Below, piece after piece: positions 1 through 9,336 of a DNA stretch of 64,000 nucleotides. Where the stretch lies: contig JARIDB010000180.1 of the NCBI GenBank assembly GCA_029257045.1, forward strand, positions 1 through 64,000, given 5' to 3'. The stretch is from Clostridium sp. Lineage in GTDB: Bacteria > Bacillota > Clostridia > Clostridiales > Clostridiaceae. Position numbers and translations under genes: made by a program. The notes under the pieces were generated by a model that was not told the origin of the DNA, did no database searches, and worked only from the letters and a program-made list of their open reading frames with translations. How positions within the stretch are numbered: position 1 is the stretch's first letter; every line of letters starts with the position of its first letter.

Positions 1-170
1 GTGGCAAGGCTGTATTATTAGTATCTCTAGAATTAGATGAAATACTAAATCTTTCAGATAGAATTGCTATAGTAAATAACGGTGAACTTATAGGAATAGT
101 AAATGCCAATGAAACTGACGAGAATGAGGTTGGATTGATGATGGCAGGAATAAAGAGAGGTGAAAGCTAA
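1..170 (+). CDS. ABC transporter ATP-binding protein, C-terminal fragment (nucleoside/simple-sugar importer)
   Basis: This is the 3' end of a gene that begins before the window; the first complete codon is at position 3 and the TAA stop is at 168-170. The 55 readable residues contain LLVSLELDEILNLSDRIAIV followed by NNGELIG, the typical stretch after the H-loop region of sugar/nucleoside importer ATPases (RbsA/YufO type), here in the second nucleotide-binding half. The stop codon is one base before the next gene's start codon, so it is translationally linked with the two permeases that follow. It would power uptake through them. The substrate cannot be read from this fragment; nucleoside is inferred from the permeases and the neighbouring surface nucleotidase. 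Confidence 0.8.
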   Translation, partial: GKAVLLVSLELDEILNLSDRIAIVNNGELIGIVNANETDENEVGLMMAGIKRGES

Positions 171-171
171 T

Positions 172-1251
172 ATGGAAAAAAATCAAGCTTTAAAATCAGT
201 ATTAGCTGTAATATTAGGATTAATAGCTGGTGCTTTACTAATGTTAATTATGTCTTTTAATCCGATTGAAGGATATAAATTCTTATTTAAAGGTGGGTTA
301 ATGAACCTTGAAAGAATAGGAAATACAATTGCAACAGCAACGCCATTAATGCTAACAGGATTGTCAATAGCTTTTGCTTTTAAAACTGGATTATTTAACA
401 TAGGAACACCTGGGCAAATGCTAGCTGGAGGATTTACTTCAATAGCAACTGGGTTAACATTAGATTTACCTAGAATAGTATTAGTACCTATAGTTATAAT
501 AGCAGGTATTTTAGGTGGAGCTTTATGGGGAGTTATACCAGGATTATTAAAAGCTAAGTTTAATGTTAATGAGGTTGTTTCAGCGATTATGATGAACTGG
601 ACAGCTTACTGGATAGTTTATTATATGATACCACAATACTTTAAAGGAGAATTTTTAGAAACTGAATCAAGAATGTTACCAGAGAAAGCTACATTAAAAG
701 CTAAGTGGATATCAGATATGTTTTCAGGTTCTTATATAAATCTTGGAATATTTTTAGCTCTTATAGCTGTAGTAATAATATGGTTTATACTTAATAAAAC
801 TGTATTAGGTTATGAACTAAAAGCTGTTGGATTTAATAGATTCGGAGCTGAATATGCAGGAATGCCAGTTAATAGAAATATAATAATTTCTATGATGATA
901 TCAGGAGCTTTAGCTGGACTTGCAGGAGTTGTACAATATACAGGTAACTCAACAATATTGCAAATTGGAGTTATGCCTAGCCAAGGCTTTGATGGAATAG
1001 CAGTTTCATTACTTGCAGCTAATAGTCCTATTGGAGTAGTATTCTCAGCTTTATTCTTTGGAATACTTTATGTAGGAAAAGGCTTTATGAATGCTGCAGT
1101 TAAGGTACCACCAGAGCTTGCAGATACAATAATGGCAACAATAATTTATTTCTCAGCAACTAGTATAATCATGGAAAAATTAATAAGGTTTTTTATTAAA
1201 GGTAAAAAAGATAAAAATATAAATACTAAAGAAAAGGTGGTGGCAGAATAA
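172..1251 (+). CDS. ABC transporter permease, nucleoside (NupP/YufP-like)
   Basis: An integral membrane permease of about 359 residues with many hydrophobic segments, of the family that includes B. subtilis YufP (NupP) and the RbsC-like permeases. A conserved-looking stretch KAKFNVNEVVSAIMMNW near residue 130 is typical of the nucleoside/BMP-linked permeases. I chose the ATG at 172 rather than the in-frame GTG at 160 because the GTG lies inside the ribosome site AGAGAGGTGA. It overlaps the next permease by one base (stop and start share position 1251). The two permeases probably form a heterodimeric channel fed by the ATPase upstream. Substrate assignment to nucleosides is an inference from family and context. 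Confidence 0.85.
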   Translation: MEKNQALKSVLAVILGLIAGALLMLIMSFNPIEGYKFLFKGGLMNLERIGNTIATATPLMLTGLSIAFAFKTGLFNIGTPGQMLAGGFTSIATGLTLDLPRIVLVPIVIIAGILGGALWGVIPGLLKAKFNVNEVVSAIMMNWTAYWIVYYMIPQYFKGEFLETESRMLPEKATLKAKWISDMFSGSYINLGIFLALIAVVIIWFILNKTVLGYELKAVGFNRFGAEYAGMPVNRNIIISMMISGALAGLAGVVQYTGNSTILQIGVMPSQGFDGIAVSLLAANSPIGVVFSALFFGILYVGKGFMNAAVKVPPELADTIMATIIYFSATSIIMEKLIRFFIKGKKDKNINTKEKVVAE

Positions 1252-2198
1252 TGTGGGAATTAATTAAGCAAGTATTTCCTTATGCAATAGCCTATACAAT
1301 ACCATTACTTATGACAGCTTTAGGGGCTCTTTATTGTGAAAGAAGTGGAATTATTAACGTAGGTCTTGATGGACTTATGATAATGGGATCTTTTGCAGGT
1401 GCATTAACAGTAAACAAGCTTCAACAAAATGGAGTAGCAGGAGCTTTGTGGATTGGTCTTTTAGTAGCTACAATTGCAGGCGTTATTTTTTCATTATTAC
1501 ACGCTTTTGCAAGTATTAATTTAAATGCAAATCAAGTAATAAGTGGAACAGCTATTAATATGATGGCAGGAGCTTTAACAGTTTTCTTAGCTAGAAATAT
1601 AACTGGAAGCGGTAATATAAGAATTAGAACAGGATTTATTCCTAAAAATGTTGAGGGGTTAAATAATATTCCTATTTTAGGACCATTATTCTTTACTAAG
1701 ACTTATCCAACTACATGGTTGGCGTTAGCAATACTTTTAATTAGTGTATTTTTAATATATAAAACAAAGTTTGGATTAAGATTAAGATCTTGTGGGGAAA
1801 ACCCTCAAGCGGCAGCTGCTGCTGGAGTTAGCGTTTTCAAGATGAGATATATAGGGGTTATGCTTTCGGGAGCCTTAGCGGGGTTATCTGGTGCTATTAT
1901 GATAGTTACTTTCTCAGGGGAATTTAGTGGTAATGTAGCTGGTCTTGGATTCTTGGCTTTAGCGGCTTTAATCTTTGGACAGTGGAAACCTGTTGGAATA
2001 CTTGGAGCAACATTCTTCTTTGGATTTGCATCAACTATAGCAAACGTATCACAAGCTGTTCCAGTTTTATCAGAAATACCTGGGGTTATTCTAAAGACTT
2101 TCCCATATGTGGTAACATTATTTGCTCTTGTGTTATTCTCAAAATCATCACAAGCACCAAAAGCTGCAGGGGAGCCATTTGATACAGGTAAGAGATAA
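1251..2198 (+). CDS. ABC transporter permease, nucleoside (NupQ/YufQ-like)
   Basis: The second permease of the importer, 315 residues. It is strongly hydrophobic throughout, with the family stretch ERSGIINVGLDGLMIMGSFA near the N terminus and a glycine/alanine-rich LSGALAGLSGAIMIV segment around residues 205-220. The start codon overlaps the stop of the preceding permease, indicating translational coupling. It is the last gene of the transporter operon, because a strong intrinsic terminator begins about 100 bases downstream. No substrate-binding lipoprotein (BMP/NupN type) is visible in the window; in related operons it is usually upstream of the ATPase, which would put it outside the window. 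Confidence 0.85.
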   Translation: MWELIKQVFPYAIAYTIPLLMTALGALYCERSGIINVGLDGLMIMGSFAGALTVNKLQQNGVAGALWIGLLVATIAGVIFSLLHAFASINLNANQVISGTAINMMAGALTVFLARNITGSGNIRIRTGFIPKNVEGLNNIPILGPLFFTKTYPTTWLALAILLISVFLIYKTKFGLRLRSCGENPQAAAAAGVSVFKMRYIGVMLSGALAGLSGAIMIVTFSGEFSGNVAGLGFLALAALIFGQWKPVGILGATFFFGFASTIANVSQAVPVLSEIPGVILKTFPYVVTLFALVLFSKSSQAPKAAGEPFDTGKR

Positions 2199-2300
2199 TT
2201 TATAAAATAAGATTAATTAAAATTGAAAAATAGATAAACAAATGTTAAATAAAATTTAAGAACTTAAGTAGAAGTAACAAAATTACATTCATCTAAGGGA

Positions 2301-2366
2301 AAAAGGACGGATTTATTAATATATAAATAATTATTATTTATATATTTATTAGACCGTCCTTTAATT
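2301..2366 (+). terminator. Long intrinsic terminator after the nucleoside importer
   Basis: An AAAGGACGG arm at 2302-2310 pairs with CCGTCCTTT ending at about 2362. The A/T-rich inner arms (ATTTATTAATATATAAAT against ATTTATATATTTATTAGA) extend the stem, so the whole hairpin is long. It is followed by a T-rich stretch. It separates the importer operon from the nucleotidase gene. Confidence 0.75.
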
Positions 2367-2415
2367 TTGTATATTATTTTAAATAATATAAATATAAATT
2401 TCTAGGAGGATAATA

Positions 2416-5400
2416 ATGGGGATCAAAAAGAATATTAAAAAATTCTTAGCTTCAGCTCTAACTTTTACATTTTTCGCTAATGTATTACCAGGAAACTTTA
2501 TAAAGGTTTCAGCAGAAGAAACTACTACAAAAGTTCAAATACTTGCTACTACAGACTTACATGGTAAATTTATACCATATGAGTATGCTAGGGCAACAAA
2601 ATCAGATGGGGGATTAACTCAAATAGCAACGTTAGTAAAAGGGTTAAGAACTGCAAATCCAAATACAGTATTAGTTGATAATGGAGATACAATTCAAGGA
2701 AACTACAATCATTTATTTACCAATAATACGTTTGAGGGATTAAATCCAATGGTTTTAGGAATTGGTGAAATTGGATACGATTCATTTTCCTTTGGAAATC
2801 ATGAGTTTAACTTTGGGATGGATTATTTAAACAAGGTTTCAAAGCAAGCTAATGATGCAGGGGTTAAAACTCTTTGCGCAAACCTTTACAAAGATGGAAA
2901 AAGAGTTTTTGATGCTTACAACATTAAAACAATGCCAAATGGAGTTAAAGTTGCAACAATTGGTGTAGTTACACCTCATATTAACAAATGGGACGGACCT
3001 AATTTGGTAGGTTATGAACCAACAAATCCTACAGAAGAAGTTGCAAAGGTTATCAGTGAAATTAAAGCAGCTGGTGGAGTAGATGTTTATGTAGTTACAG
3101 CTCATATGGGACTTACTTCTGAATATGGAAATGGTGATTCATGTACTGAAATCGCTACAGCTAATCCAGATGTTGATGTAGTAGTTATTGGACATAGCCA
3201 TAGTTCCGATAAGGGAGTAACTATTGGAAATGCTTTATTAATACAACCTGCAAATTCAGCAGTTTCATTAGGAAAAGTAGAAGTTGAATTAAAAAAAGAT
3301 GCAAATGGACAATATCAGGTAGTTAATAAGACATCTGAATTAATAGGAACTAAAGATGTAGCTGAAGATGAGGATTTAAAGGCTAAATTAAGCAGCTATG
3401 ACGAAAAAGCAAAAGCAGATGCTAGTACTCCTATAGGTAAATTAGTAGGATCAGATTTAGCAGATGCTAATGAAATAGCTGATATTCCAGAATCAATAGT
3501 AAGAGATCAAGGAATAACAGATTTAGTTAATGAAGTTCAATTATTCTACATGAATAAATATTTAACTGATATGAATGTAAATACAAAAGGTGGTTATATG
3601 GTATCTGGAGCAGCATTATTTGATGCAAAATCAAATATGAAAGCTGGGTATATTAAAAAGTCAGATGTATCAAATATTTATAAATATGATAATAAACTTT
3701 ATGTTATAAAAACAAATGGAAAACAATTAAAGAAATATATGGAATGGACAGCTACAATCTATAATACATTTAATGCTGGAGACTTAACTGTTTCTTTAGA
3801 TCAAAATATTAGATTGTATCAATTAGATATGTTAGATGGAGTTAAATATGATATAAATCTAACAAAAGCACCAGGAAATAGAATTGAAAACCTTAAATTC
3901 AAAGCTGATGGAAAGGTTGTTGGAGAAGAAGATATAGTTTATTTAGCAGTAAATAACTATAGATATGATTCTAAATTAAATGCTGTTGGTTCAGCTATAT
4001 TTGATGAAGGAACCCATGAAAAGATATATGACACCAATAATGATATTTTATCAGATATGAGAGATTTAATAACTGAATATATAGTAAATGAAAAAGCTGG
4101 TACTGTTGAAAGACATATAGACAATAACTGGAGGTTAACAGGATTTAAATATGACGAAGCTTTAAGAGCTGATGTAGTTAAACTTGTTAAAGAAGGAAAG
4201 ATAATTATACCTAGATCTGAAGATGGAAGAACACCAAATGTTAAAAGTATAACTGTCGCTGACGTTATGGAAGCTAAAAACCTTAAAAGGGTAGAAATAC
4301 TAAGCTTTAACGATTTCCATGGTAGCATTGAGGAAAATGGTAAAAATATTGGTATGGCTAAATTAGGAACTTTAATTAAAGAAAGAACTAAATTAAACCC
4401 TTCTGAAAATTATGAAGCAATTACATTATCAGCAGGGGATTTATATCAAGGAAGTGCAATGTCAAACTTAACAAAAGGTAAACCGATTAGTGAATTCTTA
4501 AAAGCAGTTGGAGTTAAAGCCTCTGCATTAGGTAACCACGAGTTTGACTGGGAAAGAGATTTAATAAAAACTTGGGCTAAAGATGGTAATTTAGATTTCT
4601 TAGCTGCAAATATTATTGATAAGGCAACAGGAAAACCAGTTGATTGGGCAAAACCTTATATTATAATTGAAGTTGATGGAGTTAAAATTGGGGTAATTGG
4701 ATCAACTACTCCAGAGACAGCTTATAAAACTAAGCCAGAAAATGTTAAAGATTTAGTTTTTGAAGATCCACAAATATCAGTTAATAAATATGCAAAACAA
4801 TTAAAAGAAGTAGATAAAGTAAATGCTGTTGTTGTATTATCTCATTTAGGAGCAACAACTGAGAAAGATGGTACTCCTGTTGGAGAAGCAGTAGATTTAG
4901 CAAAGGTTGTTAAAAATGTTGATGCTATAATAGCTTCTCATGATCATAGATTTACTAACGTAGAAGTAAATGGAATTAAAATAATTGAAGCTGGCTACAA
5001 TGGTAGAGGGCTTGGAATATTAACTTTTGATTTTGATGAGTCTGGAAAGTTAGTAAAACTAAATGCAAGTATTGATGAAGCTTATAAGAGAGTAAAAGAA
5101 ATAAAAGCAGATGAATCTATATTAGAAATTGTTAATAAATATAAGGCTGAATTAAAACCTTTATTAGAGAAAGAAGTTACTAAATTAGATAAAGATTTAT
5201 CTCATGATAGAAATGATGGACTTACTCCACTTGGAATAGTTGTATCAGAAACTATGAGAAAAATTACAGGTGCTGATATAGCAATTACAAATGGTGGTGG
5301 AATAAGAGCTCCATTATCAGCTGGTATGTTAACTATGGGAGATTTATATACAATACTTCCATTTGATAATACTTTATATACTATGACTCTTAAAGGATCT

Positions 5401-5940
5401 GATGTTTTAGCTGCTATAGAACATGGAATTATGCCAGCAAATATGGGTTGGGGTCAATTCTCAGGAATAAAAGTTTGGTATGATGAAAAAGCAGATGCTG
5501 GAAGTAGAGTAACATCTATAAGATTAGCTGATGGAACTAAATTAGATCTTAATAAAGAATATAAAGTTGTAGTTAATGATTTCATGGCTACAGGTGGAGA
5601 TGCATATGATTTCAGTAATGCAACAGATATGTATGATACTAACCTAGTTATGAGAGATGAAATTGTGACTTATTGGCAAAAGAATGGTATTGATACAAAT
5701 ATAGAAAAACTTTTAACAGCTGGAGAAGATACTACTATTGATGAAGATAAGGGCAATGGAAATATTGATGAAGGCAAGGATGATAATGTAACTCCAGGTG
5801 GAAGTGGAAATAACAGTGGAAAACTTCCAAGCACAGGTGGACAAAACTCTGCAATTATTCTTTTAATAGCATCTATGTTAACAGCAGCAGGATATGTAAT
5901 GTTTAGAAAGAAAAAAGAAGATGAAGAAAAGATAAGCTAA
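2416..5940 (+). CDS. LPXTG-anchored double-headed 5'-nucleotidase / cyclic nucleotide phosphodiesterase
   Basis: A 1174-residue cell-surface enzyme preceded by AGGAGG. A signal peptide covers about residues 1-33 (cleavage likely after VSA). The first calcineurin-like metallophosphatase domain starts near residue 40 (TTDLHG, D47 and H49; then GNHEFNFG and GHSH). A second complete domain starts near residue 626 (FNDFHG, GNHEFDWERD, SHDH) and carries the 5'-nucleotidase C-terminal domain (ITNGGGIR, TGGDAYD). A sortase signal LPSTG sits at about 1137-1141, followed by a hydrophobic segment and KKK tail. The architecture resembles B. subtilis YfkN, which hydrolyses 2',3'-cyclic nucleotides and nucleoside monophosphates. 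Next to a nucleoside importer it probably releases nucleosides outside the cell for uptake. Exact substrate range is inferred. Confidence 0.9.
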   Translation: MGIKKNIKKFLASALTFTFFANVLPGNFIKVSAEETTTKVQILATTDLHGKFIPYEYARATKSDGGLTQIATLVKGLRTANPNTVLVDNGDTIQGNYNHLFTNNTFEGLNPMVLGIGEIGYDSFSFGNHEFNFGMDYLNKVSKQANDAGVKTLCANLYKDGKRVFDAYNIKTMPNGVKVATIGVVTPHINKWDGPNLVGYEPTNPTEEVAKVISEIKAAGGVDVYVVTAHMGLTSEYGNGDSCTEIATANPDVDVVVIGHSHSSDKGVTIGNALLIQPANSAVSLGKVEVELKKDANGQYQVVNKTSELIGTKDVAEDEDLKAKLSSYDEKAKADASTPIGKLVGSDLADANEIADIPESIVRDQGITDLVNEVQLFYMNKYLTDMNVNTKGGYMVSGAALFDAKSNMKAGYIKKSDVSNIYKYDNKLYVIKTNGKQLKKYMEWTATIYNTFNAGDLTVSLDQNIRLYQLDMLDGVKYDINLTKAPGNRIENLKFKADGKVVGEEDIVYLAVNNYRYDSKLNAVGSAIFDEGTHEKIYDTNNDILSDMRDLITEYIVNEKAGTVERHIDNNWRLTGFKYDEALRADVVKLVKEGKIIIPRSEDGRTPNVKSITVADVMEAKNLKRVEILSFNDFHGSIEENGKNIGMAKLGTLIKERTKLNPSENYEAITLSAGDLYQGSAMSNLTKGKPISEFLKAVGVKASALGNHEFDWERDLIKTWAKDGNLDFLAANIIDKATGKPVDWAKPYIIIEVDGVKIGVIGSTTPETAYKTKPENVKDLVFEDPQISVNKYAKQLKEVDKVNAVVVLSHLGATTEKDGTPVGEAVDLAKVVKNVDAIIASHDHRFTNVEVNGIKIIEAGYNGRGLGILTFDFDESGKLVKLNASIDEAYKRVKEIKADESILEIVNKYKAELKPLLEKEVTKLDKDLSHDRNDGLTPLGIVVSETMRKITGADIAITNGGGIRAPLSAGMLTMGDLYTILPFDNTLYTMTLKGSDVLAAIEHGIMPANMGWGQFSGIKVWYDEKADAGSRVTSIRLADGTKLDLNKEYKVVVNDFMATGGDAYDFSNATDMYDTNLVMRDEIVTYWQKNGIDTNIEKLLTAGEDTTIDEDKGNGNIDEGKDDNVTPGGSGNNSGKLPSTGGQNSAIILLIASMLTAAGYVMFRKKKEDEEKIS

Positions 5941-5948
5941 TATAAATT

Positions 5949-5995
5949 AGGCTGTTGCAAAGTAAGAAATAATTTGCAACAGCCTATTATTTTAT
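5949..5995 (+). terminator. Intrinsic terminator after the surface nucleotidase
   Basis: A perfect 13-bp stem (AGGCTGTTGCAAA at 5949-5961 with TTTGCAACAGCCT at 5973-5985) and an 11-base loop are followed by ATTATTTTAT. Confidence 0.85.
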
Positions 5996-6217
5996 ATATA
6001 ATAAGTCAATAATAAGAATATATTAAAAATAACTTGAAAAGTTAATATATATATTACATAATATATACATATATAAAATCTGATAGATTCCTTTCTTTTT
6101 AAAATTAATCTTAAAAAATCCCGAAATTACTTTGAAAAACTATATTTGATTTTATAGAAGTTAATAGTATTAACTTTATTTAAGTTATAGAAAAAATAGA
6201 TATTTGGAGGTAGAACT

Positions 6218-7672
6218 TTGTCTAATGACATTTATAAAAGTAAAACTTTAGTAGAATTAAAGGAAATAGCTAAAAGTTTAGAAATTAAAAATATTAGTAA
6301 ATATAAAAAAGATGAGTTAATAGAAATATTAATTGAGAAGACACCTAAAAGAATAGAAAAAGATGGTGTGATATTACAAGAAAAGATAACACCAAAAGTA
6401 AAGCAAGAGGAAATCAAGCAAGAAGAGGCTAATAAAGAAATAATTAATGCTAGTCCGCAAATTGCAGAAGCTCATGTTCTTACTGAGGAAGAAAAAGAAG
6501 AAAAAAGAGAAAGACTTAAAGTTATGATAAATGAATCTAATTCCGCAAAAGGGGTTTTAGAAATTCTTGAAAATAATAGTTTTGGTTTTTTAAGATGTAA
6601 TAATTATCAAACTGGAGAAAATGATATTTATGTATCACCTTCACAAATTAGAAGATTTAATTTAAGAACTGGTGATGAAGTAACAGGTAAAGTTAGAGAA
6701 GCTAAAGAAACGGAAAAGTTTAAAGCTTTACTTTATGTAGAAAAGGTAAATGATGAAAACCCTCAAAGAGCTGTTGGTAGAAAATATTTTGAAACACTAA
6801 CACCAATATATCCAAAGGAAAGATTAAAATTAGAAACAAATAACGAAGGTGATTTATCTTCAAGATTAATGGATATAGTATGTCCTATAGGAAAAGGTCA
6901 AAGAGGAATAATAGTTGCACCACCTAAAGCAGGTAAAACTACTTTACTTAAGAAGGTTGCACAAAATATAGTGAATAATCATCCAGAAGTAACTCTTATA
7001 GTTCTATTAATAGATGAAAGACCTGAGGAAGTTACAGATATGAAAAGGTCTATAAAAGGAGATGTAATTTATTCTACTTTTGATGAAGAGCCACAAAACC
7101 ATACTAAAGTATCACAAATGGTATTAGAAAGAGCAAAAAGAATGGTTGAACAGGGGAAAGATGTAGTTATATTACTAGATAGTTTAACAAGGCTTTCAAG
7201 AGCTTACAACTTAACAGTTACCTCAACAGGAAGAACATTATCTGGGGGATTAGATCCAGGTGCGTTAATAATGCCTAAAAAGTTCTTTGGAGCAGCTAGA
7301 AACATTGAAGAAGGTGGAAGTTTAACTATATTAGCTACAGCTTTAGTTGACACAGGTTCAAGAATGGATGATATGATTTTTGAAGAATTTAAAGGAACTG
7401 GAAACATGGAAGTTCATCTAGATAGAAAACTTCAAGAAAGAAGAATATTCCCAGCTATTGATATATATAAATCAGGAACGAGAAAAGAAGATTTATTATT
7501 AACAGAAGATGAGAAAGAAGTAGCTTATTCAATAAGAAAAGTTATGTATAGAGATGGAAATGTAGAAAATATAACTCAAAGATTAATAAATATGCTAAGT
7601 AAAACTAAAAATAATGAAGAGTTTATTAGATTTTACTTAAATAGTGAGATAGATAAAAATAAGAATGTATAA
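6218..7672 (+). CDS. rho: Transcription termination factor Rho
   Basis: A 484-residue hexameric RNA helicase that ends transcription of untranslated RNA. The N terminus carries a Rho-N (SAP-like) helical domain ([17 protein letters not shown]). A charged linker of about 60 residues follows, then the cold-shock-like RNA-binding domain ([15 protein letters not shown]) and the RecA-type ATPase with P-loop APPKAGKTT near residues 232-241. [12 protein letters not shown] and the Q/R-loop region ([14 protein letters not shown]) are also present. Translation starts at TTG 6218, seven bases after GGAGGT. The gene stands alone between two terminators. The 277-base gap before it has no clear structure beyond the preceding terminator. 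Confidence 0.97.
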   Translation: MSNDIYKSKTLVELKEIAKSLEIKNISKYKKDELIEILIEKTPKRIEKDGVILQEKITPKVKQEEIKQEEANKEIINASPQIAEAHVLTEEEKEEKRERLKVMINESNSAKGVLEILENNSFGFLRCNNYQTGENDIYVSPSQIRRFNLRTGDEVTGKVREAKETEKFKALLYVEKVNDENPQRAVGRKYFETLTPIYPKERLKLETNNEGDLSSRLMDIVCPIGKGQRGIIVAPPKAGKTTLLKKVAQNIVNNHPEVTLIVLLIDERPEEVTDMKRSIKGDVIYSTFDEEPQNHTKVSQMVLERAKRMVEQGKDVVILLDSLTRLSRAYNLTVTSTGRTLSGGLDPGALIMPKKFFGAARNIEEGGSLTILATALVDTGSRMDDMIFEEFKGTGNMEVHLDRKLQERRIFPAIDIYKSGTRKEDLLLTEDEKEVAYSIRKVMYRDGNVENITQRLINMLSKTKNNEEFIRFYLNSEIDKNKNV

Positions 7673-7696
7673 GGGTTTCCCTTATACATTCTTATT
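7658..7696. terminator. Bidirectional terminator containing both stop codons
   Basis: An 18-bp inverted repeat (AATAAGAATGTATAAGGG at 7658-7675 and its complement at 7679-7696) has only a 3-base spacer. It serves rho on the plus strand and the convergent glycosyltransferase on the minus strand. The stop codons of both genes (7670-7672 and 7682-7684) lie within the stem. Confidence 0.85.
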
Positions 7697-8785
7697 TTCT
7701 AATAATTTATCAGCAAGATTTACTATCTTTTCTTTAGAATATAGATTTGAAAGATTAATCATATTATCTTTTATCTTATTAAGTTCTTGTGGATTATCAA
7801 TAAATCTATCAATGATAGAATTTAACTCTAAAAAGTTATCAAGATAAAGTGCATAGCCATTAGAGGTTAAGACTTCTATATTTTCATATTCTTGTCCTGG
7901 AATAGCAAAAGGAATTAACAGAGGTAAATGTTTAGCTATAGCTTCTGTAGCTGTTAGCCCACCGGGTTTACTTATTATTAAATCAGAGTATTCCATAAGG
8001 ACATCAATATCATTTGAAAAACCAAGTATATGAACCTTTTTATCTTTAATACGTTGATTATACCTTTTAGTTAGATCTTGCTTTAAAGTCTCATTTTTAC
8101 CACATACTATAGTTATTCTAAGTTTATTTTTATTATTTAAAAGTTCCTTTAAGACATATGAAATATTACGAAGACCCATGCTACCACTCATAAGGAGAAT
8201 ATTAAAATAACCATCAGGGTTTAATAAATTTTCAACTCGGTTTATAAAAAACTCATCTTTAACGGGAATACCAAAAGTATGGATTTTATTAAGGTCTATA
8301 CCTCTACTATTAAGATTTGCTTTAGTATCATCACTAGCAACAATATAACCGTCGATATTATTATTTATATAGGTACCATGAGCCTTAAAATCTGTAACTA
8401 TAACTAAAGATGGAATATTGAAACTTTCTTTTATACTTACTGCTAAAGTAACAGCAAAAGGGTGAGTTACTAAAATTATATCAGGCTTTTCTTTAGAAAC
8501 TATTTTAAAAAGTTTCTTTCTAATAAAATAAAAAACTTTATGTATTAAAATATTTACAATTGCAGTATTAGTAAGTTTATAAAAATAACCATATATTTTA
8601 GGAAAGGTTGAAGCTGATAATTCATAACCATTAATAAAGATTTTAGTTAATAACTTACTATTATTTTTTAAAAAATCATGTTTTATAACTTTATAGCCTG
8701 ATTCTTCAAATTTAATAGAAATAGAATTTGCAGCTTGATTATGACCTTCACCTGTAGAAGTTGTTAGGATTAAAATTTTTTTCAT
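7682..8785 (-). CDS. MGDG-synthase-like glycosyltransferase (UgtP family)
   Basis: A 367-residue GT-B glycosyltransferase resembling the MGDG synthase/UgtP group that adds sugars to diacylglycerol to make membrane glycolipids. The N terminus has the family signature TSTGEGHNQAANSI (residues about 9-22). Then comes a membrane-associated helical part (INGYELSASTFPKIYGYFYK) and a C-terminal nucleotide-sugar site (ISKPGGLTATEAIAKHLPLL around residues 270-290). The usual family start TTSTGEGHN is intact, so the ATG at 8785 is acceptable. It is convergent with rho and appears monocistronic. MurG-like activity is unlikely because the N-terminal signature is of the MGDG type. Acceptor lipid and sugar are inferred from the family. 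Confidence 0.8.
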   Translation of the reverse strand: MKKILILTTSTGEGHNQAANSISIKFEESGYKVIKHDFLKNNSKLLTKIFINGYELSASTFPKIYGYFYKLTNTAIVNILIHKVFYFIRKKLFKIVSKEKPDIILVTHPFAVTLAVSIKESFNIPSLVIVTDFKAHGTYINNNIDGYIVASDDTKANLNSRGIDLNKIHTFGIPVKDEFFINRVENLLNPDGYFNILLMSGSMGLRNISYVLKELLNNKNKLRITIVCGKNETLKQDLTKRYNQRIKDKKVHILGFSNDIDVLMEYSDLIISKPGGLTATEAIAKHLPLLIPFAIPGQEYENIEVLTSNGYALYLDNFLELNSIIDRFIDNPQELNKIKDNMINLSNLYSKEKIVNLADKLLENKNV

Positions 8786-8925
8786 AATTTAAACACTCAC
8801 TTTTCAATATTACATAATTAACTAATCATTACTATATTATAATATAAATTCAGAAATAAAAACCATAAAAGTTATATTATAATAGAAAATTAAGAAAAAT
8901 TTAATATAAGCTTAAATAAAAAAGA

Positions 8926-8950
8926 AAATGGGAAAGACATTGTCTTCCCC
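8926..8950 (-). terminator. Terminator after rpmE
   Basis: Read on the minus strand, a short GC-containing stem (GGAAGACA with TGTCTTTCC, one unpaired base) is followed by CATTTTCTTTTTT. Confidence 0.6.
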
Positions 8951-8957
8951 AAGATTT

Positions 8958-9164
8958 CTATTTATTAAGATTAAATCTCTTATTGAATTTGTCGACTCTA
9001 CCACCGACGTCAACTAATTTTTGTTTACCAGTGAAGAATGGGTGGCATTTAGAGCATATTTCTACTTTAAGTTCATCTTTAACTGAACCAGTTGTAAAAG
9101 TATTTCCACATGCACACTTAACTACAGCTTCGTGATTGTATTTTGGATGTATGCCTTCTCTCAT
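8958..9164 (-). CDS. rpmE: 50S ribosomal protein L31
   Basis: A 68-residue L31 of the zinc-binding (C+) type: cysteines C17, C19, C37 and C40 in CAC and CSKC pairs would bind one zinc ion. I start at ATG 9164 (MREGIHPKY), which is the normal family start. The upstream in-frame GTG at 9173 lies inside the AGAGGTGA ribosome site. A consensus-like promoter (TTGACT, 17 bases, TATACT on the minus strand) lies 37 bases upstream of the start. L31 joins the large ribosomal subunit at the central protuberance. The zinc-containing form is typically replaced by a C- paralogue under zinc limitation, but no paralogue is in the window. Confidence 0.95.
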   Translation of the reverse strand: MREGIHPKYNHEAVVKCACGNTFTTGSVKDELKVEICSKCHPFFTGKQKLVDVGGRVDKFNKRFNLNK

Positions 9165-9200
9165 ATTTTTCACCTCTTTCGATTCATAAATAACTTCTGT

Positions 9201-9229
9201 AGTATACCATAATAGCGTTTTTCAGTCAA
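9201..9229 (-). promoter_or_regulatory. SigA-type promoter of rpmE
   Basis: On the minus strand, -35 TTGACT (complement of 9224-9229), a 17-base spacer and -10 TATACT (complement of 9201-9206). It is one of the best matches in the window and is divergent from the tdk promoter. Confidence 0.75.
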
Positions 9230-9252
9230 TATAATGAAACATAAAAATATCT

Positions 9253-9281
9253 TTGTTACTTATAAAATATGATGATATAAT
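9253..9281 (+). promoter_or_regulatory. SigA-type promoter of tdk
   Basis: -35 TTGTTA (9253-9258), 17-base spacer, -10 TATAAT (9276-9281), 55 bases before the tdk start. Confidence 0.65.
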
Positions 9282-9336
9282 CTTATATATCTAATGAAAA
9301 CCCAATAAGAAAAGAAGGGGAAAAGGAGCAATTATT

